Positions 14,093 to 23,646 of a stretch of 56,388 nt of DNA are shown here, in pieces (positions within the stretch are counted from its first letter, which is position 1; each line of letters starts with the position of its first letter). The stretch spans positions 1-56,388 of the forward strand of contig JAFUZP010000016.1 in the NCBI GenBank assembly GCA_017476545.1, in the 5' to 3' direction. The notes under the pieces are model-generated. The model was not told where the DNA came from and searched no databases. It saw only the letters and a list, made by a program, of their open reading frames with translations. A program made the position numbers and the translations under genes. This stretch comes from Alloprevotella sp. (GTDB lineage: Bacteria > Bacteroidota > Bacteroidia > Bacteroidales > Bacteroidaceae).

Positions 14093-15784
14093 TTATCCGT
14101 TATGTCCCAACCGCAGTGTCTGCGTGGCGTAGCGGAGTGCCTCAGGGCGGTGTGTGACGTAAATAAGGGTGCGGTCGTGGCAGCGCGATGTGATGTTCTG
14201 GAGAACCCTGTGCTCAGTTTCGGCATCGAGGGCGGAGGTAGCTTCATCAAGTAACAGGAAGGGGGCGTCCTTCAGCAGTGCGCGGGCGATGGCTATACGC
14301 TGTGCCTGTCCTTCGGAAAGTCCGCCACCTTGTTCTCCACATGGCGTTTCCAATTTCTGCGGCAGGTCGAAGACGAACTCCGCCGCCGCAGCGGTAAGCG
14401 CTTCGCGGATTTGTTCGTCTGTTGCTGTCGGGCAGGCGAGGAGCAGGTTCTCCCGGATTGTGCCGCTCAGTAGGGAATTGCCCTGCGGCACATAGGCGAA
14501 GTTGCAGCGTGTGGCGACGGATATGGGGGCCTCCCCGTCCTTGTGGGTAATGCTGACGCTCCCCTCCGTGGGGTTGATGATGGCCAGTAGGAGGCGCACG
14601 AGGGTAGTCTTGCCGGAGCCAGTCGGGCCGGTGACAGCGGTTGAGCTGCCGGGTGGGAAGTCGTAGCTGAAGCCTTGGAAAACCCTTCGCCCGCCCCCGG
14701 CATAGGTGAAGCCCGCGTTGCGGACGGCGATACCCGCCGGTTGCTGCACACGGAGTTCCGCGTCGGTCGCGGTTTCCGCCGGAATGCTTTCGAGTTCCAT
14801 GAGGCGGTCGGCGGAGGTGAACGTGGCGATAAAGATGCTTACGAACTGTATCAGTCGTTCGAGCGGCCCTTCTATTTGTCCGACGAGCTGCACGAAGGCG
14901 ATGAGCGTGCCGTAGGTGATGAGTCCCCGGTGCAGGCTGACGGTCCCCCAGATGAAGGTAACGAGGAAGGCCGTGGCGAAGCCGAACGTAGTCAGGGCGG
15001 ACGTGAAGGTCGTAATCCGGGTGTTGGCGATGCTTTCCCGGCGCAGGTCTTCCTGCACGCCGGCGAGTTTGCGTACGGCAGCGGCAGGGCCTTGCAGCGT
15101 CTTCACGACGAGGCTGTGTTGCAGATTCTCCTGTAACATGCTCACGATGCGGGCCTCAATGGTGCGGACGAGGTGGGTGCGGTGGCGCATCCGGCGCATA
15201 TAGAGTCGGCTACCCAGCAGGAAAAGCGGCAGTATGAGCACGATGCTTACCGCCAGAGCAGGGCTCATGTAATAGAGAAACAGGAATGCGCCGAGCAGTT
15301 GGATGCAGGTGTTGAAAAGGGAGGGGACGTGGCTCGTCAGGAAGGTGATGACCGTGGAGAGGTCACTGGTCAGGCGGCTTTGCATATCGCCGCTGTGAAA
15401 TTCCCTGATGCCCTCCCAATGGCTGCCTATGACGCGCTCAAAGAGCCGTTGCCGCATCCGGTTCTGCGCCTTAATCCCGAGTGTGGCGGAAATCCAGCGT
15501 GCGGCGATGCCCGCCGTGATGCGGAGCAGGGTGAGCAGCACGAGACACAAAATGGGCAATCGCAGCGACTGGTACCCCGAAACCCCTGTGGCGACATCAA
15601 TGGTCCATTTGGTCGCCCAGACGTAGGTGAGCCCCAAGGCTACGTTGAAGCTGCCCAGGAGCGTGTTCACCACCGTCCGGGCGCGGAATCCCCGGTCCAT
15701 CTCCCACAGCCATGCCACCACCTCGCGCCAATTGCGCAAGCGGTTGTCGCTTTCCATCCGTCCTATTCCGAAAAATTTCCTCAT
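14093..15784 (-). CDS. ABC exporter, fused membrane and ATPase domains
   Basis: A 563-residue half-transporter. The N-terminal ~310 residues form a type IV (exporter) membrane domain with about six helices, and the C-terminal ABC domain has Walker A GPTGSGKT, signature LSEGQAQRIAIARA, Walker B FLLLDEATSALD and the H-loop THR. Relatives export lipids, peptides or drugs as dimers; the cargo is unknown. I took the ATG at 15784 (MRKFFGIGRM), 13 nt after the nadK stop, since further upstream codons overlap nadK. It is co-transcribed with nadK. Confidence 0.9.
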   Translation of the reverse strand: MRKFFGIGRMESDNRLRNWREVVAWLWEMDRGFRARTVVNTLLGSFNVALGLTYVWATKWTIDVATGVSGYQSLRLPILCLVLLTLLRITAGIAARWISATLGIKAQNRMRQRLFERVIGSHWEGIREFHSGDMQSRLTSDLSTVITFLTSHVPSLFNTCIQLLGAFLFLYYMSPALAVSIVLILPLFLLGSRLYMRRMRHRTHLVRTIEARIVSMLQENLQHSLVVKTLQGPAAAVRKLAGVQEDLRRESIANTRITTFTSALTTFGFATAFLVTFIWGTVSLHRGLITYGTLIAFVQLVGQIEGPLERLIQFVSIFIATFTSADRLMELESIPAETATDAELRVQQPAGIAVRNAGFTYAGGGRRVFQGFSYDFPPGSSTAVTGPTGSGKTTLVRLLLAIINPTEGSVSITHKDGEAPISVATRCNFAYVPQGNSLLSGTIRENLLLACPTATDEQIREALTAAAAEFVFDLPQKLETPCGEQGGGLSEGQAQRIAIARALLKDAPFLLLDEATSALDAETEHRVLQNITSRCHDRTLIYVTHRPEALRYATQTLRLGHNG

Positions 15785-15797
15785 ACCGTACCGTTTC

Positions 15798-16694
15798 CTA
15801 TGTGCTGCGTTGATCCGCCCCCCATAGCATCTTGTCGCGCAGTGTCTCAAAGAAGTTGCGGTGCGTAGTCTTCACTACGCCGATGGTATAGGGCGCGCGG
15901 CGCAGCGTTATGCCTACCTCCTTGGGGAGCGCCTCGCTGCGTCCGTCAATAGCGATGAGGTATTTGTCGGAGCGCGTCCGCACGGAAAGGGCGACCGCCA
16001 CGTCGTCGTTCACGACAACGGGACGCACATTCAGACTATGCGGGGCGACGGCCGAGATGCAGAAAGACTTGGAAGAAGGCGAAATGATGGGGCCGTTCAC
16101 ACTCAGGGAGTAGCCTGTAGAGCCTGTCGGCGTACAGACAATGAGCCCGTCGGCCACGTAATCGGCAAGCAATTCGCCGTCTATTTCCGTCCGCACGTTG
16201 ATGAGGGACGAATTATCGTGCTTGAGAATGGCCACTTCGTTGAGGGCAAAGGGGTATTCGCGCAGCGTTCCGCCACTGGTCTCCACTTGGACGACGCTTC
16301 GTTCCTCCACAGTGTATTTTCCCGCGAGCAGGGCTTCCACCGCTGCGGCGGTCGTGTCGCTCGCCACGTCGGCGAGGAAGCCGAGGTGCCCGGTGTTGAT
16401 GCCGAGAATCGGAATGCGGCTGTCGCGGATGAATGAGGCCGTCTTTAGGAATGTTCCGTCGCCGCCGAGCGATATGGCCACGTCCGCCCGGATATCCTCA
16501 TCGCGGCGGAATTTCGGGAAGTGGCGTAGTGCTGGCGGCAACTGGCGGGCGATGAAGTCGGCGAAAGCCTCCTCAAGGAGCGTCTCAGCCCCGCCTTCAT
16601 CCAGTTTCCGCAGTACACATTCGGCTTCCGAACTCTTCTTCAGTTGGTATTCGTTGCCGAATACGGCGACCCTCAAGCGGCGTCCAGTTTGCAT
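15798..16694 (-). CDS. nadK: NAD kinase
   Basis: A 298-residue enzyme that phosphorylates NAD to NADP. The diagnostic GGDGTFL motif follows ADVAISL, and the second conserved block TPTGSTGYSLSVNGPI is present, with INTGHLGFL between them. The ATG at 16694 (MQTGRRLRVAVFGNEY) gives the usual family length (~290 aa). A longer frame reaching 16931 overlaps the divergent pdxJ gene and is not conserved-looking. It is the first gene of a two-gene operon with the ABC exporter; the association is probably not functional. Confidence 0.94.
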   Translation of the reverse strand: MQTGRRLRVAVFGNEYQLKKSSEAECVLRKLDEGGAETLLEEAFADFIARQLPPALRHFPKFRRDEDIRADVAISLGGDGTFLKTASFIRDSRIPILGINTGHLGFLADVASDTTAAAVEALLAGKYTVEERSVVQVETSGGTLREYPFALNEVAILKHDNSSLINVRTEIDGELLADYVADGLIVCTPTGSTGYSLSVNGPIISPSSKSFCISAVAPHSLNVRPVVVNDDVAVALSVRTRSDKYLIAIDGRSEALPKEVGITLRRAPYTIGVVKTTHRNFFETLRDKMLWGADQRST

Positions 16695-16769
16695 AATCCA
16701 ATACTTATTATTACTTTTGCGAAGTGATTCGCGGTCGTCCCCCTGCGGTGGCCTACCGCTCGGACGCCT

Positions 16770-16777
16770 GCAAAGAT
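16770..16777 (-). promoter_or_regulatory. -7 element of nadK operon
   Basis: TATCTTTG on the minus strand, 75 bases before the nadK start, giving a leader of about 69 nt. It lies 33 bases from the divergent pdxJ start. Confidence 0.65.
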
Positions 16778-16809
16778 AAGGCTTTCTCCTGATTAAGTCC
16801 GCTTTTGCC

Positions 16810-17523
16810 ATGACAAAGTTGAGCGTAAATATCAACAAGATTGCGACGCTGCGTAACGCTCGGGGCGGAAACAATCCCGATGTACTCCGCGTAGCCAAGG
16901 ATTGCGAAATCTTCGGTGCGCAGGGTATCACCGTTCATCCCCGCCCTGATGAGCGCCACATCCGCTATGCCGATGTACGGATGCTTGCATCGGAACTCAC
17001 TACGGAGTTCAACATTGAGGGCTACCCCTCGGAGGAGTTTTGTCGGCTCGTCTGTGAAGTCGCGCCGACCCAGGTAACGCTTGTTCCCGACAAGCCCGGG
17101 CAGCTCACCTCCTGCTTCGGTTGGGACACGAAACGGCATGAGGCGTTCCTTTCCGATGTGACGGCGCGTTTCCACGAATACGGCATCCGTGTCTCCATCT
17201 TCATCGATGCCGAGCACACAGCTGCGGAGTATGCAAAACGCTCAGGTGCCGATCGGGTAGAGCTCTATACCGAGCCCTACGCTTCCGGCTATGCGGAAGA
17301 TTGCGAGGCGGCGGTGCGTCCGTTCGTCGAGACGGCAGCCTTCGTGCAAGAGCTGGGTATGGGGCTGAATGCCGGGCACGACCTTTCGCTGCATAACCTC
17401 GCCTATCTGCATAGCCGAATCCCTTGGCTGGACGAGGTCAGCATAGGTCATGCGCTCGTCTGTGACGCACTCTATCTGGGTCTGCACGAGACCATACGCC
17501 AATATCTCGCCTGCCTGCAATAA
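16810..17523 (+). CDS. pdxJ: Pyridoxine 5'-phosphate synthase PdxJ
   Basis: A 237-residue TIM-barrel enzyme that condenses 1-deoxyxylulose 5-phosphate with 3-amino-2-oxopropyl phosphate in DXP-dependent vitamin B6 synthesis. Conserved blocks: [42 protein letters not shown] and GLNAGHDL. The length equals that of characterised PdxJ (~240 aa). It is the first of three plus-strand genes and shares an intergenic region with nadK. serC, which also serves the DXP route to B6, lies about 9 kb away. Confidence 0.96.
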   Translation: MTKLSVNINKIATLRNARGGNNPDVLRVAKDCEIFGAQGITVHPRPDERHIRYADVRMLASELTTEFNIEGYPSEEFCRLVCEVAPTQVTLVPDKPGQLTSCFGWDTKRHEAFLSDVTARFHEYGIRVSIFIDAEHTAAEYAKRSGADRVELYTEPYASGYAEDCEAAVRPFVETAAFVQELGMGLNAGHDLSLHNLAYLHSRIPWLDEVSIGHALVCDALYLGLHETIRQYLACLQ

Positions 17524-17554
17524 ACCTTTCTCTGTAATTATAAAGAAACGACCA

Positions 17555-18154
17555 ATGATACACCTTTTCCTTGCGCCGGGCTTTGAAGATATTGAGGCCA
17601 TCGCGCCCATTGACATCCTGCGCCGCTGCCGTCTGGACGTGCAGGTAGTGAGCATTACCTCCGACTTGCTGGTGGAGAGTGCCCATGCAACGAAACTCTT
17701 TGCCGATGTGCTGTTTTCCGAAGCCGACTTCACAGACAGCCAGGCCCTCATCCTGCCGGGCGGATGGCCGGGGGCGAAGAACCTCTCCGAGCATGAAGGC
17801 CTGCGCACCCTGCTTCTCTCGCATTTTGAGCGCGGCGGCCTGACCTGTGCCCTGTGTGCTGCGCCGATGGTTCTCGGCATCAACGGTATCCTGGAGGGCC
17901 GCAAGGCCACCTGCTACCCAGGGTTTGAGGGACAGCTCCGTGGGGCGGACTTCACCGGAGCCTGGGTTCAGGAAGACGGCAACGTCATCACGGGGCGCGG
18001 TCCCGGTGCAGCAATGGAGTTTGCCTATACCATTGCGGCCCGCTTCACGGGATGGGACTTCATCCGCCGCTTGCAGGACGGCATGATTTATACCCCCTCC
18101 GCAACTCCGGCAGCCGACGCGCGAGGCGCACAGCCCGCTGGTCAGGCGGGATAA
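17555..18154 (+). CDS. DJ-1/PfpI family protein
   Basis: A 199-residue member of the DJ-1/ThiJ/PfpI superfamily. IHLFLAPGFEDIEAIAPIDILRR at the start contains the conserved acidic residue, LPGGWPGAKNL follows, and the nucleophile elbow CALCAAPMVLG carries the reactive Cys. Family members include protein deglycases, chaperones and stress proteins; the specific role is not resolved. The ATG at 17555 comes 31 nt after pdxJ and follows an A-rich stretch (TAAAGAAACGACCA). An in-frame upstream extension overlaps pdxJ. The last ~15 residues (ADARGAQPAGQAG) are beyond the usual family end. Confidence 0.9.
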   Translation: MIHLFLAPGFEDIEAIAPIDILRRCRLDVQVVSITSDLLVESAHATKLFADVLFSEADFTDSQALILPGGWPGAKNLSEHEGLRTLLLSHFERGGLTCALCAAPMVLGINGILEGRKATCYPGFEGQLRGADFTGAWVQEDGNVITGRGPGAAMEFAYTIAARFTGWDFIRRLQDGMIYTPSATPAADARGAQPAGQAG

Positions 18155-18199
18155 TCCGCTGCCAACCTCGTTTCCGACCAGCCCATTAAAGATGCTCCG

Positions 18200-20299
18200 G
18201 TGAACAGCCTGCAACAAGACATCAAGTACCTGAAAGGCGTCGGCCCGGCCCGTGCCAAGCAGTTGGCCTCCGAACTGCATATCGCCACGCTCGGTGATTT
18301 GCTCTATACGTTCCCCTATAAATACATTGACCGTTCGGAGGTGCTCACCATCCGCGACCTGCAAGAGGACATGCCCTATGTGCAGCTGAAAGGTCAGATT
18401 GTAGATTTTTCGGAGGAAGGCGTGGGGCGGAAACGCCGTATCAAGGCGGTATTCACGGATGGCACAGGGTATGCGGAGCTTGTCTGGTTCGCCGGGCTGA
18501 AGTATGTCCGCGACACCTACAAGGTGAACCAGCCCTACCTGCTGCTTGGCAAGCCCGTCCGGTTCGGCGGACGCTTCTCCTTCTCGCATCCGGAGCTGGA
18601 CAGGTTCGATCCCGACCGTCCGCTCCCCAACCAGGGGCTCCAACCTATTTATTCCATTCCCGAGCGTCTGAAAAAGACTTCCTTCAGCTCGCGGACATTT
18701 ACGGCCTTGGTGCAGCATGCTTTTGAACTGCTCCAGCGCGTACCCGTAGAGGAGACGCTCCCTGCTTACCTGTTGGAAACGCACGCTTTGCTCCCGCTTG
18801 ACGAAGCTTTGCGTACCGCCCACTTCCCGCCTAATTCGGCGGCACTTCCCGCCGCACTGCACCGCCTGAAGTTTGAAGAGTTGTTCTATTTGCAGCTAGA
18901 CATTCTGCGCTATACGCGTAACCGCCGCATGAAGTCTGACGGTTACGTGTTCCGGCATGTCGGAGAGCACTTTATGCGCTTTTTCAACGAGCGGTTGCCC
19001 TTTGAACTGACCGGGGCGCAGAAGCGCGTCATTAGGGAAATCCGCCAGGACATGCGCACCGGGCGGCAAATGAACCGCCTGTTGCAGGGCGATGTCGGTT
19101 CGGGTAAGACGATGGTCGCGCTGATGACCTGCCTCTTGGCTATAGACAACGGTTTCCAGGCCTGCATCATGGCTCCGACGGAAATACTGGCCGAACAGCA
19201 TTTGGCCACCATCCGCGACCAGCTCGGGCCGCTTCCCGTCCGCGTGGAACTCCTGACGGGCATCGTCAAGGGGGTGCGGCGGCGGGATGTGCTGGCGGGT
19301 GTTGCGGACGGAAGCGTGCAGATACTTGTCGGCACGCACGCCCTCATCGAACCCACCGTGCGTTTCCTGAACCTCGGCCTCTGCGTCATTGACGAGCAGC
19401 ACCGCTTCGGCGTGAAGCAGCGCGCGCAATTGTGGATGAAGAACGTGCAGCCGCCGCACATCCTCGTCATGACAGCCACGCCAATCCCCCGCACCCTGGC
19501 CATGACGGTCTATGGCGACCTTGACGTATCCGTCATCGACGAATTGCCGCCGGGACGCAAACCGATACAGACCGTACACTACTACGAAAATACCCGTTCG
19601 CGCCTTTTTGAGGGCGTCAAGTATCAGCTGGAACTGGGGCGGCAGGTGTATTTCGTCTTCCCCCTCATCCAGGAAAGCGAGAAGATAGATTTGCAGAACT
19701 TGGAGCAGGGTTATGCGGATATCAGCGAGGCTTTCCCGGCATATAGTGTAGGGAAAGTGCATGGTAAGATGAAGCCGGCGGAGAAAGACGAGGAGATGCG
19801 GCGTTTCATCGCCCGCGAGACGCAGATTTTGGTCAGCACGACGGTGATCGAAGTGGGGGTCAATGTGCCCAACGCCAGCGTTATGGTCATTTGGGACGCA
19901 CAGCGTTTCGGCCTATCCCAGCTTCACCAGCTCCGGGGGCGCGTGGGGCGCGGTGCGGACCAGAGCTACTGCGTCCTTGTCACGAAGTATGAACTTTCGC
20001 AGGACACGCGCCGCCGCATCCAGATCATGGTGGAGTCCACCGATGGCTTTGAGATAGCGGAGGAAGACCTCAAGTTACGCGGTCCCGGCGACCTGGAAGG
20101 GACGCAGCAGAGCGGTATGCCCTTTGACTTGCATGTCGCCAATATCGTCCGCGACGCAGCCTTGATGGAAGAAGCGCGTACCGCCGCCGCCGAGGTGCTG
20201 CGCCAAGATCCTGAAGAAAACCTGCCGCAGAACGCCGTATTGTGGCGGGAATTACTGCGACTTAAAAAGGAGAAGATAAACTTTTCCGCCATTTCCTGA
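18200..20299 (+). CDS. recG: ATP-dependent DNA helicase RecG
   Basis: A 699-residue superfamily 2 helicase that remodels stalled replication forks and Holliday junctions. The N-terminal wedge/OB-fold region (LKGVGPARAKQLASEL... YVQLKGQIVDF) is followed by helicase motif I GDVGSGKT near residue 298, motif II IDEQHRFG near residue 397, motif III TATPIPRTL and motif VI QLRGRVGRG. Length matches E. coli RecG (693 aa). The start codon is GTG at 18200, 45 nt after the previous stop; an overlapping ATG at 18192 is out of frame. Convergent with the channel gene at 20418. Confidence 0.96.
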   Translation: MNSLQQDIKYLKGVGPARAKQLASELHIATLGDLLYTFPYKYIDRSEVLTIRDLQEDMPYVQLKGQIVDFSEEGVGRKRRIKAVFTDGTGYAELVWFAGLKYVRDTYKVNQPYLLLGKPVRFGGRFSFSHPELDRFDPDRPLPNQGLQPIYSIPERLKKTSFSSRTFTALVQHAFELLQRVPVEETLPAYLLETHALLPLDEALRTAHFPPNSAALPAALHRLKFEELFYLQLDILRYTRNRRMKSDGYVFRHVGEHFMRFFNERLPFELTGAQKRVIREIRQDMRTGRQMNRLLQGDVGSGKTMVALMTCLLAIDNGFQACIMAPTEILAEQHLATIRDQLGPLPVRVELLTGIVKGVRRRDVLAGVADGSVQILVGTHALIEPTVRFLNLGLCVIDEQHRFGVKQRAQLWMKNVQPPHILVMTATPIPRTLAMTVYGDLDVSVIDELPPGRKPIQTVHYYENTRSRLFEGVKYQLELGRQVYFVFPLIQESEKIDLQNLEQGYADISEAFPAYSVGKVHGKMKPAEKDEEMRRFIARETQILVSTTVIEVGVNVPNASVMVIWDAQRFGLSQLHQLRGRVGRGADQSYCVLVTKYELSQDTRRRIQIMVESTDGFEIAEEDLKLRGPGDLEGTQQSGMPFDLHVANIVRDAALMEEARTAAAEVLRQDPEENLPQNAVLWRELLRLKKEKINFSAIS

Positions 20300-20417
20300 A
20301 GACTATTCCGCCAGATTGCGCGCAAGGAAAGTGCGCGGGATGGCCGCACCCATAGGGTTACGAAGAACTGCCGGGGAGGGGGAGTCACCCGAGAAAGGTG
20401 TGCGTTTGCTGCACCCT

Positions 20418-21035
20418 TCACTGGTTTTCCCCTTTCAGCACGGGCAGGCGGAGCTGGAACTTGACAGCGAGCAGCCTGATGGCAATGACCACGGCGGCGC
20501 ACAGGGAGGCATTGGCCATGCTGTGCAGCCCCATGCGCATCCCGAGCCAGTAGGAGAGGCCGCCGAGCACGCAGGAAAGGGCGTATATCTCCTTACGGAA
20601 GATGAGCGGAACTTCATTGATGAGCACGTCACGCATGACACCGCCCCCCGCGCCCGTCATGGTACCCATCACGATGGCCGTCCAAAAAGGAAATCCCGCT
20701 TGCAGCGTTTTTTCCATACCCGTGACGGTGAAGAGTGCCAGACCGATGGTGTCGAAAAGAAACCACGTGTTGTTTTGCCGGACGAGCAGTTTACGGAACA
20801 CCATCACCCATACGAGTGCGATGGCGGTGCAGATAAGATAGAAGGGGTTGGTCATCCAGAACGGTGAAACACCGAGCAGGAGGTCGCGCATCGTACCGCC
20901 ACCGATGGCGGTGGCAAGGCCTACGACGTAGGCTCCGAAGAGGTCGAAGTGTTTGGCACTGGCGAGGCGTATGCCGGATATGGCGAAAGCGAGTGTGCCG
21001 ATGAAGTCGCAAATATTCAGAAAAGTAATGTCCAT
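20418..21035 (-). CDS. TRIC/UPF0126 family membrane channel
   Basis: A 205-residue membrane protein made of two similar three-helix halves. Each half has a GG motif: IGGGTMRDLLLG in the first and GAGGGVMRDVLINE in the second. This is the signature of the UPF0126 family, related to trimeric intracellular cation channels (YicG/YadS-like; some members have been linked to glycine transport). It is the last gene of a minus-strand operon, 20 nt after DUF5103. The 118-bp gap to recG contains one lone class I repeat unit (CCCATAGGGTTACG near 20350) and a weak hairpin. Confidence 0.9.
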   Translation of the reverse strand: MDITFLNICDFIGTLAFAISGIRLASAKHFDLFGAYVVGLATAIGGGTMRDLLLGVSPFWMTNPFYLICTAIALVWVMVFRKLLVRQNNTWFLFDTIGLALFTVTGMEKTLQAGFPFWTAIVMGTMTGAGGGVMRDVLINEVPLIFRKEIYALSCVLGGLSYWLGMRMGLHSMANASLCAAVVIAIRLLAVKFQLRLPVLKGENQ

Positions 21036-21055
21036 AGGAATTGCGTGCAGGGATA

Positions 21056-22324
21056 TTAGGGTCTGAAAGACGGTGCTGTGTGGCCTACAAGCCGCCAGTA
21101 GCGGTCGCCAGTGCGGCGGTAGTAAACGTAAGCGGCGTATTCATTCTCCGTTTGCCAGAAGTCGCCTTCGGCGGGTGCGGTCTGTCCGGCGCGTTTCCCT
21201 TGGCGTGGTACGGCGAGATACTGGTAGCTGTAATAGCCTTGCTTGAGGAAAAGACTGGCGGCATAGCCCTGCAGTTCCTCGTCATAGTGCATCTGGTATC
21301 CAGGGAGGAAGCGGTCGTGCGTCCATTGTCCGCAGATGTAGATGTCCTGCCCCGGGAGTTCGTCCGTCTCAAGCAGGAAGTGGGTATAAACGTACTCGCT
21401 CTCCGTGTCGGGGTAGGGTGAGTCGGCTGTTGCGGGCACGAACTGCCCGTTGCGGTCGGGCATGTGCAGGTAGTTGCGCCGTGGTGCATCGGGGAAGACC
21501 GCCGCGTGGTAGAAAGGCTCGCGCCATCCGACCCGTTCGATGTTCATGCCCGGGTAGCGCGTGGATATGTTCTCGAAGGAGCGGAACTCGTTGCCGGCAG
21601 GGAAAATCAGTGCCCGGCAGTGCTTCCATATCAGCCGCTGGGCCGTGGTGTAGGTGGGGGCGGGGTTGATGGCCGCATTGTCCCAGCGGCGGTTTTGCAG
21701 GACGACGGTCTTTACCTCTGTGGCCGCATCGCGTACAACCAAGTCCCGCAGGTCCACTTCCATTTCCACTTGTTGGTGCGTGGCGTTCCAGTCCACGTCC
21801 GTGTTCGTCGTAGCCCGTAGCGCGACTGTCGCCTGCGGGTCAAGGACGGAGAAGTACACCCGGATAACCTCTTCCCGTTCGTCGACATCGTTCTCGGTGC
21901 TGATGATGAGGCGGTAATTGCCGGAGACGAGCGGTTGCATCCTGTCGTTGGGAAAATCGAGGGTGTAGTGGGTGTAGTTTACCACGGTGTTCATGCTCTC
22001 CTCGTAGTCCTCTATGACCTCCTCGTCCGCCGCCGTGCGCACGTATTCGCTGTCGAAGAGTTCATCCGTCGGGCGGAAATCCCACGTCAGGTGCTCAATG
22101 TGATAGGTGTAACGGCGGTATTCGTGCGTCATGTCGTCAAAGGAAATGCGCAGTGTCTCCCCGCTGCCGAGCGTCAGGACGGGCAGGCTGTTGCCGTCTC
22201 CTCCGGCTTCCACGAGCAACGTGCGCAGGTTGTCGGCCAGCACCTCATGGCGCTGGGCGCGGCATGGCTGTGCGAGCACGGCGACCAGCACTATATAATA
22301 ATATATGTGTATGAATTTGGGCAT
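21056..22324 (-). CDS. DUF5103 secreted protein
   Basis: About 422 residues with an N-terminal signal peptide (hydrophobic YYYIVLVAVLAQPCRA). The body matches the Bacteroidota DUF5103 family: a beta-rich N-terminal part (LGSGETLRISFDD... YTYHIEHLTWDFRP), then a second domain with AVFPDAPRRNYLHMP and a C-terminal region rich in aromatic strands (GYYSYQYLAV). Function is not known. The ATG at 22324 is preceded by an in-frame GTG at 22327. It follows the fucosidase by 6 nt, so translation is probably coupled. Confidence 0.85.
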   Translation of the reverse strand: MPKFIHIYYYIVLVAVLAQPCRAQRHEVLADNLRTLLVEAGGDGNSLPVLTLGSGETLRISFDDMTHEYRRYTYHIEHLTWDFRPTDELFDSEYVRTAADEEVIEDYEESMNTVVNYTHYTLDFPNDRMQPLVSGNYRLIISTENDVDEREEVIRVYFSVLDPQATVALRATTNTDVDWNATHQQVEMEVDLRDLVVRDAATEVKTVVLQNRRWDNAAINPAPTYTTAQRLIWKHCRALIFPAGNEFRSFENISTRYPGMNIERVGWREPFYHAAVFPDAPRRNYLHMPDRNGQFVPATADSPYPDTESEYVYTHFLLETDELPGQDIYICGQWTHDRFLPGYQMHYDEELQGYAASLFLKQGYYSYQYLAVPRQGKRAGQTAPAEGDFWQTENEYAAYVYYRRTGDRYWRLVGHTAPSFRP

Positions 22325-22330
22325 CACAGG

Positions 22331-23638
22331 CTATTCCACGACGATGATGTAGTCCGTGTTGTCCTGCGGCGTGCAGGGGAAGCTGATTTCCACTGTCCCG
22401 CGCTTCTGTGTGAAGGGTAGGGGAGTGGTGCTTCCGAATGCCGACACGCGCTTCACTTTTTGCTGCGTCTCAAAGCGCACGCTGTCCCTCCCGGGGGCCA
22501 GGACGTGCAGGTAGAGGAGTTCTCCCTTCCGGGTTGAGACGACCGCTTCGCCCTCCGTAACTTCACCGCCGGTAGTGCCGTAAATGCTTTCGCCGTTGGT
22601 TGCCAGCCAGCTACCCATGCCGCTGAGGCGTTCCAAGGCTGCGGCCGGGAGGCTTCCGTCGGGCTGAGGACCGATGTTGAGCAGGAGGTTCGCGCCCTTG
22701 CCCGCCGTGCGGACGAGTAGTTGGACGAGGGTGCGGACAGACTTGTAGTTCTGATCCTTAATTTTGTAGCCCCACATGCCGTTCATTGTCTGGCACGTCT
22801 CGAGCGGCAGGTGGCTGATGTCCTGCCCCGAGAACCCGGCCTTGTTTTCTCCCGGCACATCCCGCTCGAAGATTTGGATGTCCTCCCCGGGGAAGGGTGT
22901 CTGGTGGTGGTTGTTTCCGACGAGGCAGGCGGGTTGCAGACGGTGGATAAGCGCGTACTGCTCTTCCAACTCCCAGTTGAATGGAATGCTGTCCTCATCG
23001 TGGTCCCACCAGCCGTCAAACCAGATTGCACCGATGTCGCCGTAGCCTGTCAGCAGTTCCGTGAGCTGGCGGTTCATGAAGTTGTAGTAACTTTTCCAGT
23101 CTCCCTGCTTGTCGCCTGTGCGCCCCGTGCCGAGTCCGGTACGGCCGCGCGGATAGTCCTCCCGTGTCCAGTCCAGATGGGAGTAGTAGAGGTGGAGGCC
23201 TATCCCCTGCTTGTGACACTCGTCGGCCAGCTGGCGCACGATGTCGCGTCCGTAAGGGGTGTGCATGATGTTGTAGTCGCTTGCCTGCGAGTCCCACATG
23301 GAGAATCCTTCGTGGTGGCGCGACGTGAACGTGATGTAGCGTGCACCGCTCGCCTTTATCGCGGCAATCCATGCTGCCGCATCGAAATTGTGCGGGTAGA
23401 AGGCGGCGGCGGATTTCGCATACTCGTGGCAGTTGATGTTCTCATTCGTCATGTACCATTCTCCCTGGGCGAACATGGCGTAGAGCCCCCAGTGTAGGAA
23501 GATGCCGAATTTGCTGTCCGCGAACTTCTGCCGTGCGGCGAGGTTTTCCGGGGTGGGCACATAGGTCTGAGCGGTGGCGGGGATGGCGGCGGCCAGCGCG
23601 ATGGCGGCTGCCGTGAGCGTGCGTGCGTAGCTTCTCAT
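22331..23638 (-). CDS. Secreted alpha-L-fucosidase (GH29)
   Basis: A 435-residue family 29 glycoside hydrolase with a signal peptide (residues 1-23), so probably periplasmic. It releases alpha-linked fucose from host or dietary glycans. FGIFLHWGLYAM, TSRHHEGFSMWDS and the nucleophile region IGAIWFDGWWDH (D208) are typical. The protein stops soon after a short C-terminal beta-domain. In GH29 the acid/base residue is not sequence-conserved, and I do not assign it. It is in an operon downstream of a HerA-like ATPase, an odd pairing, and upstream of DUF5103. Confidence 0.93.
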   Translation of the reverse strand: MRSYARTLTAAAIALAAAIPATAQTYVPTPENLAARQKFADSKFGIFLHWGLYAMFAQGEWYMTNENINCHEYAKSAAAFYPHNFDAAAWIAAIKASGARYITFTSRHHEGFSMWDSQASDYNIMHTPYGRDIVRQLADECHKQGIGLHLYYSHLDWTREDYPRGRTGLGTGRTGDKQGDWKSYYNFMNRQLTELLTGYGDIGAIWFDGWWDHDEDSIPFNWELEEQYALIHRLQPACLVGNNHHQTPFPGEDIQIFERDVPGENKAGFSGQDISHLPLETCQTMNGMWGYKIKDQNYKSVRTLVQLLVRTAGKGANLLLNIGPQPDGSLPAAALERLSGMGSWLATNGESIYGTTGGEVTEGEAVVSTRKGELLYLHVLAPGRDSVRFETQQKVKRVSAFGSTTPLPFTQKRGTVEISFPCTPQDNTDYIIVVE

Positions 23639-23646
23639 GGTCGGGG

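Noticed and set aside
16695-16931. 79-residue N-terminal extension of NAD kinase
   Set aside because: It overlaps the divergent pdxJ start and a minus-strand promoter; the conserved region begins at the ATG at 16694.
20393-20418. Terminator between recG and the channel gene
   Set aside because: GGTG-TGC/GCTGCACC pairing is imperfect and lacks a T-run; it could serve convergent termination but I cannot support it.
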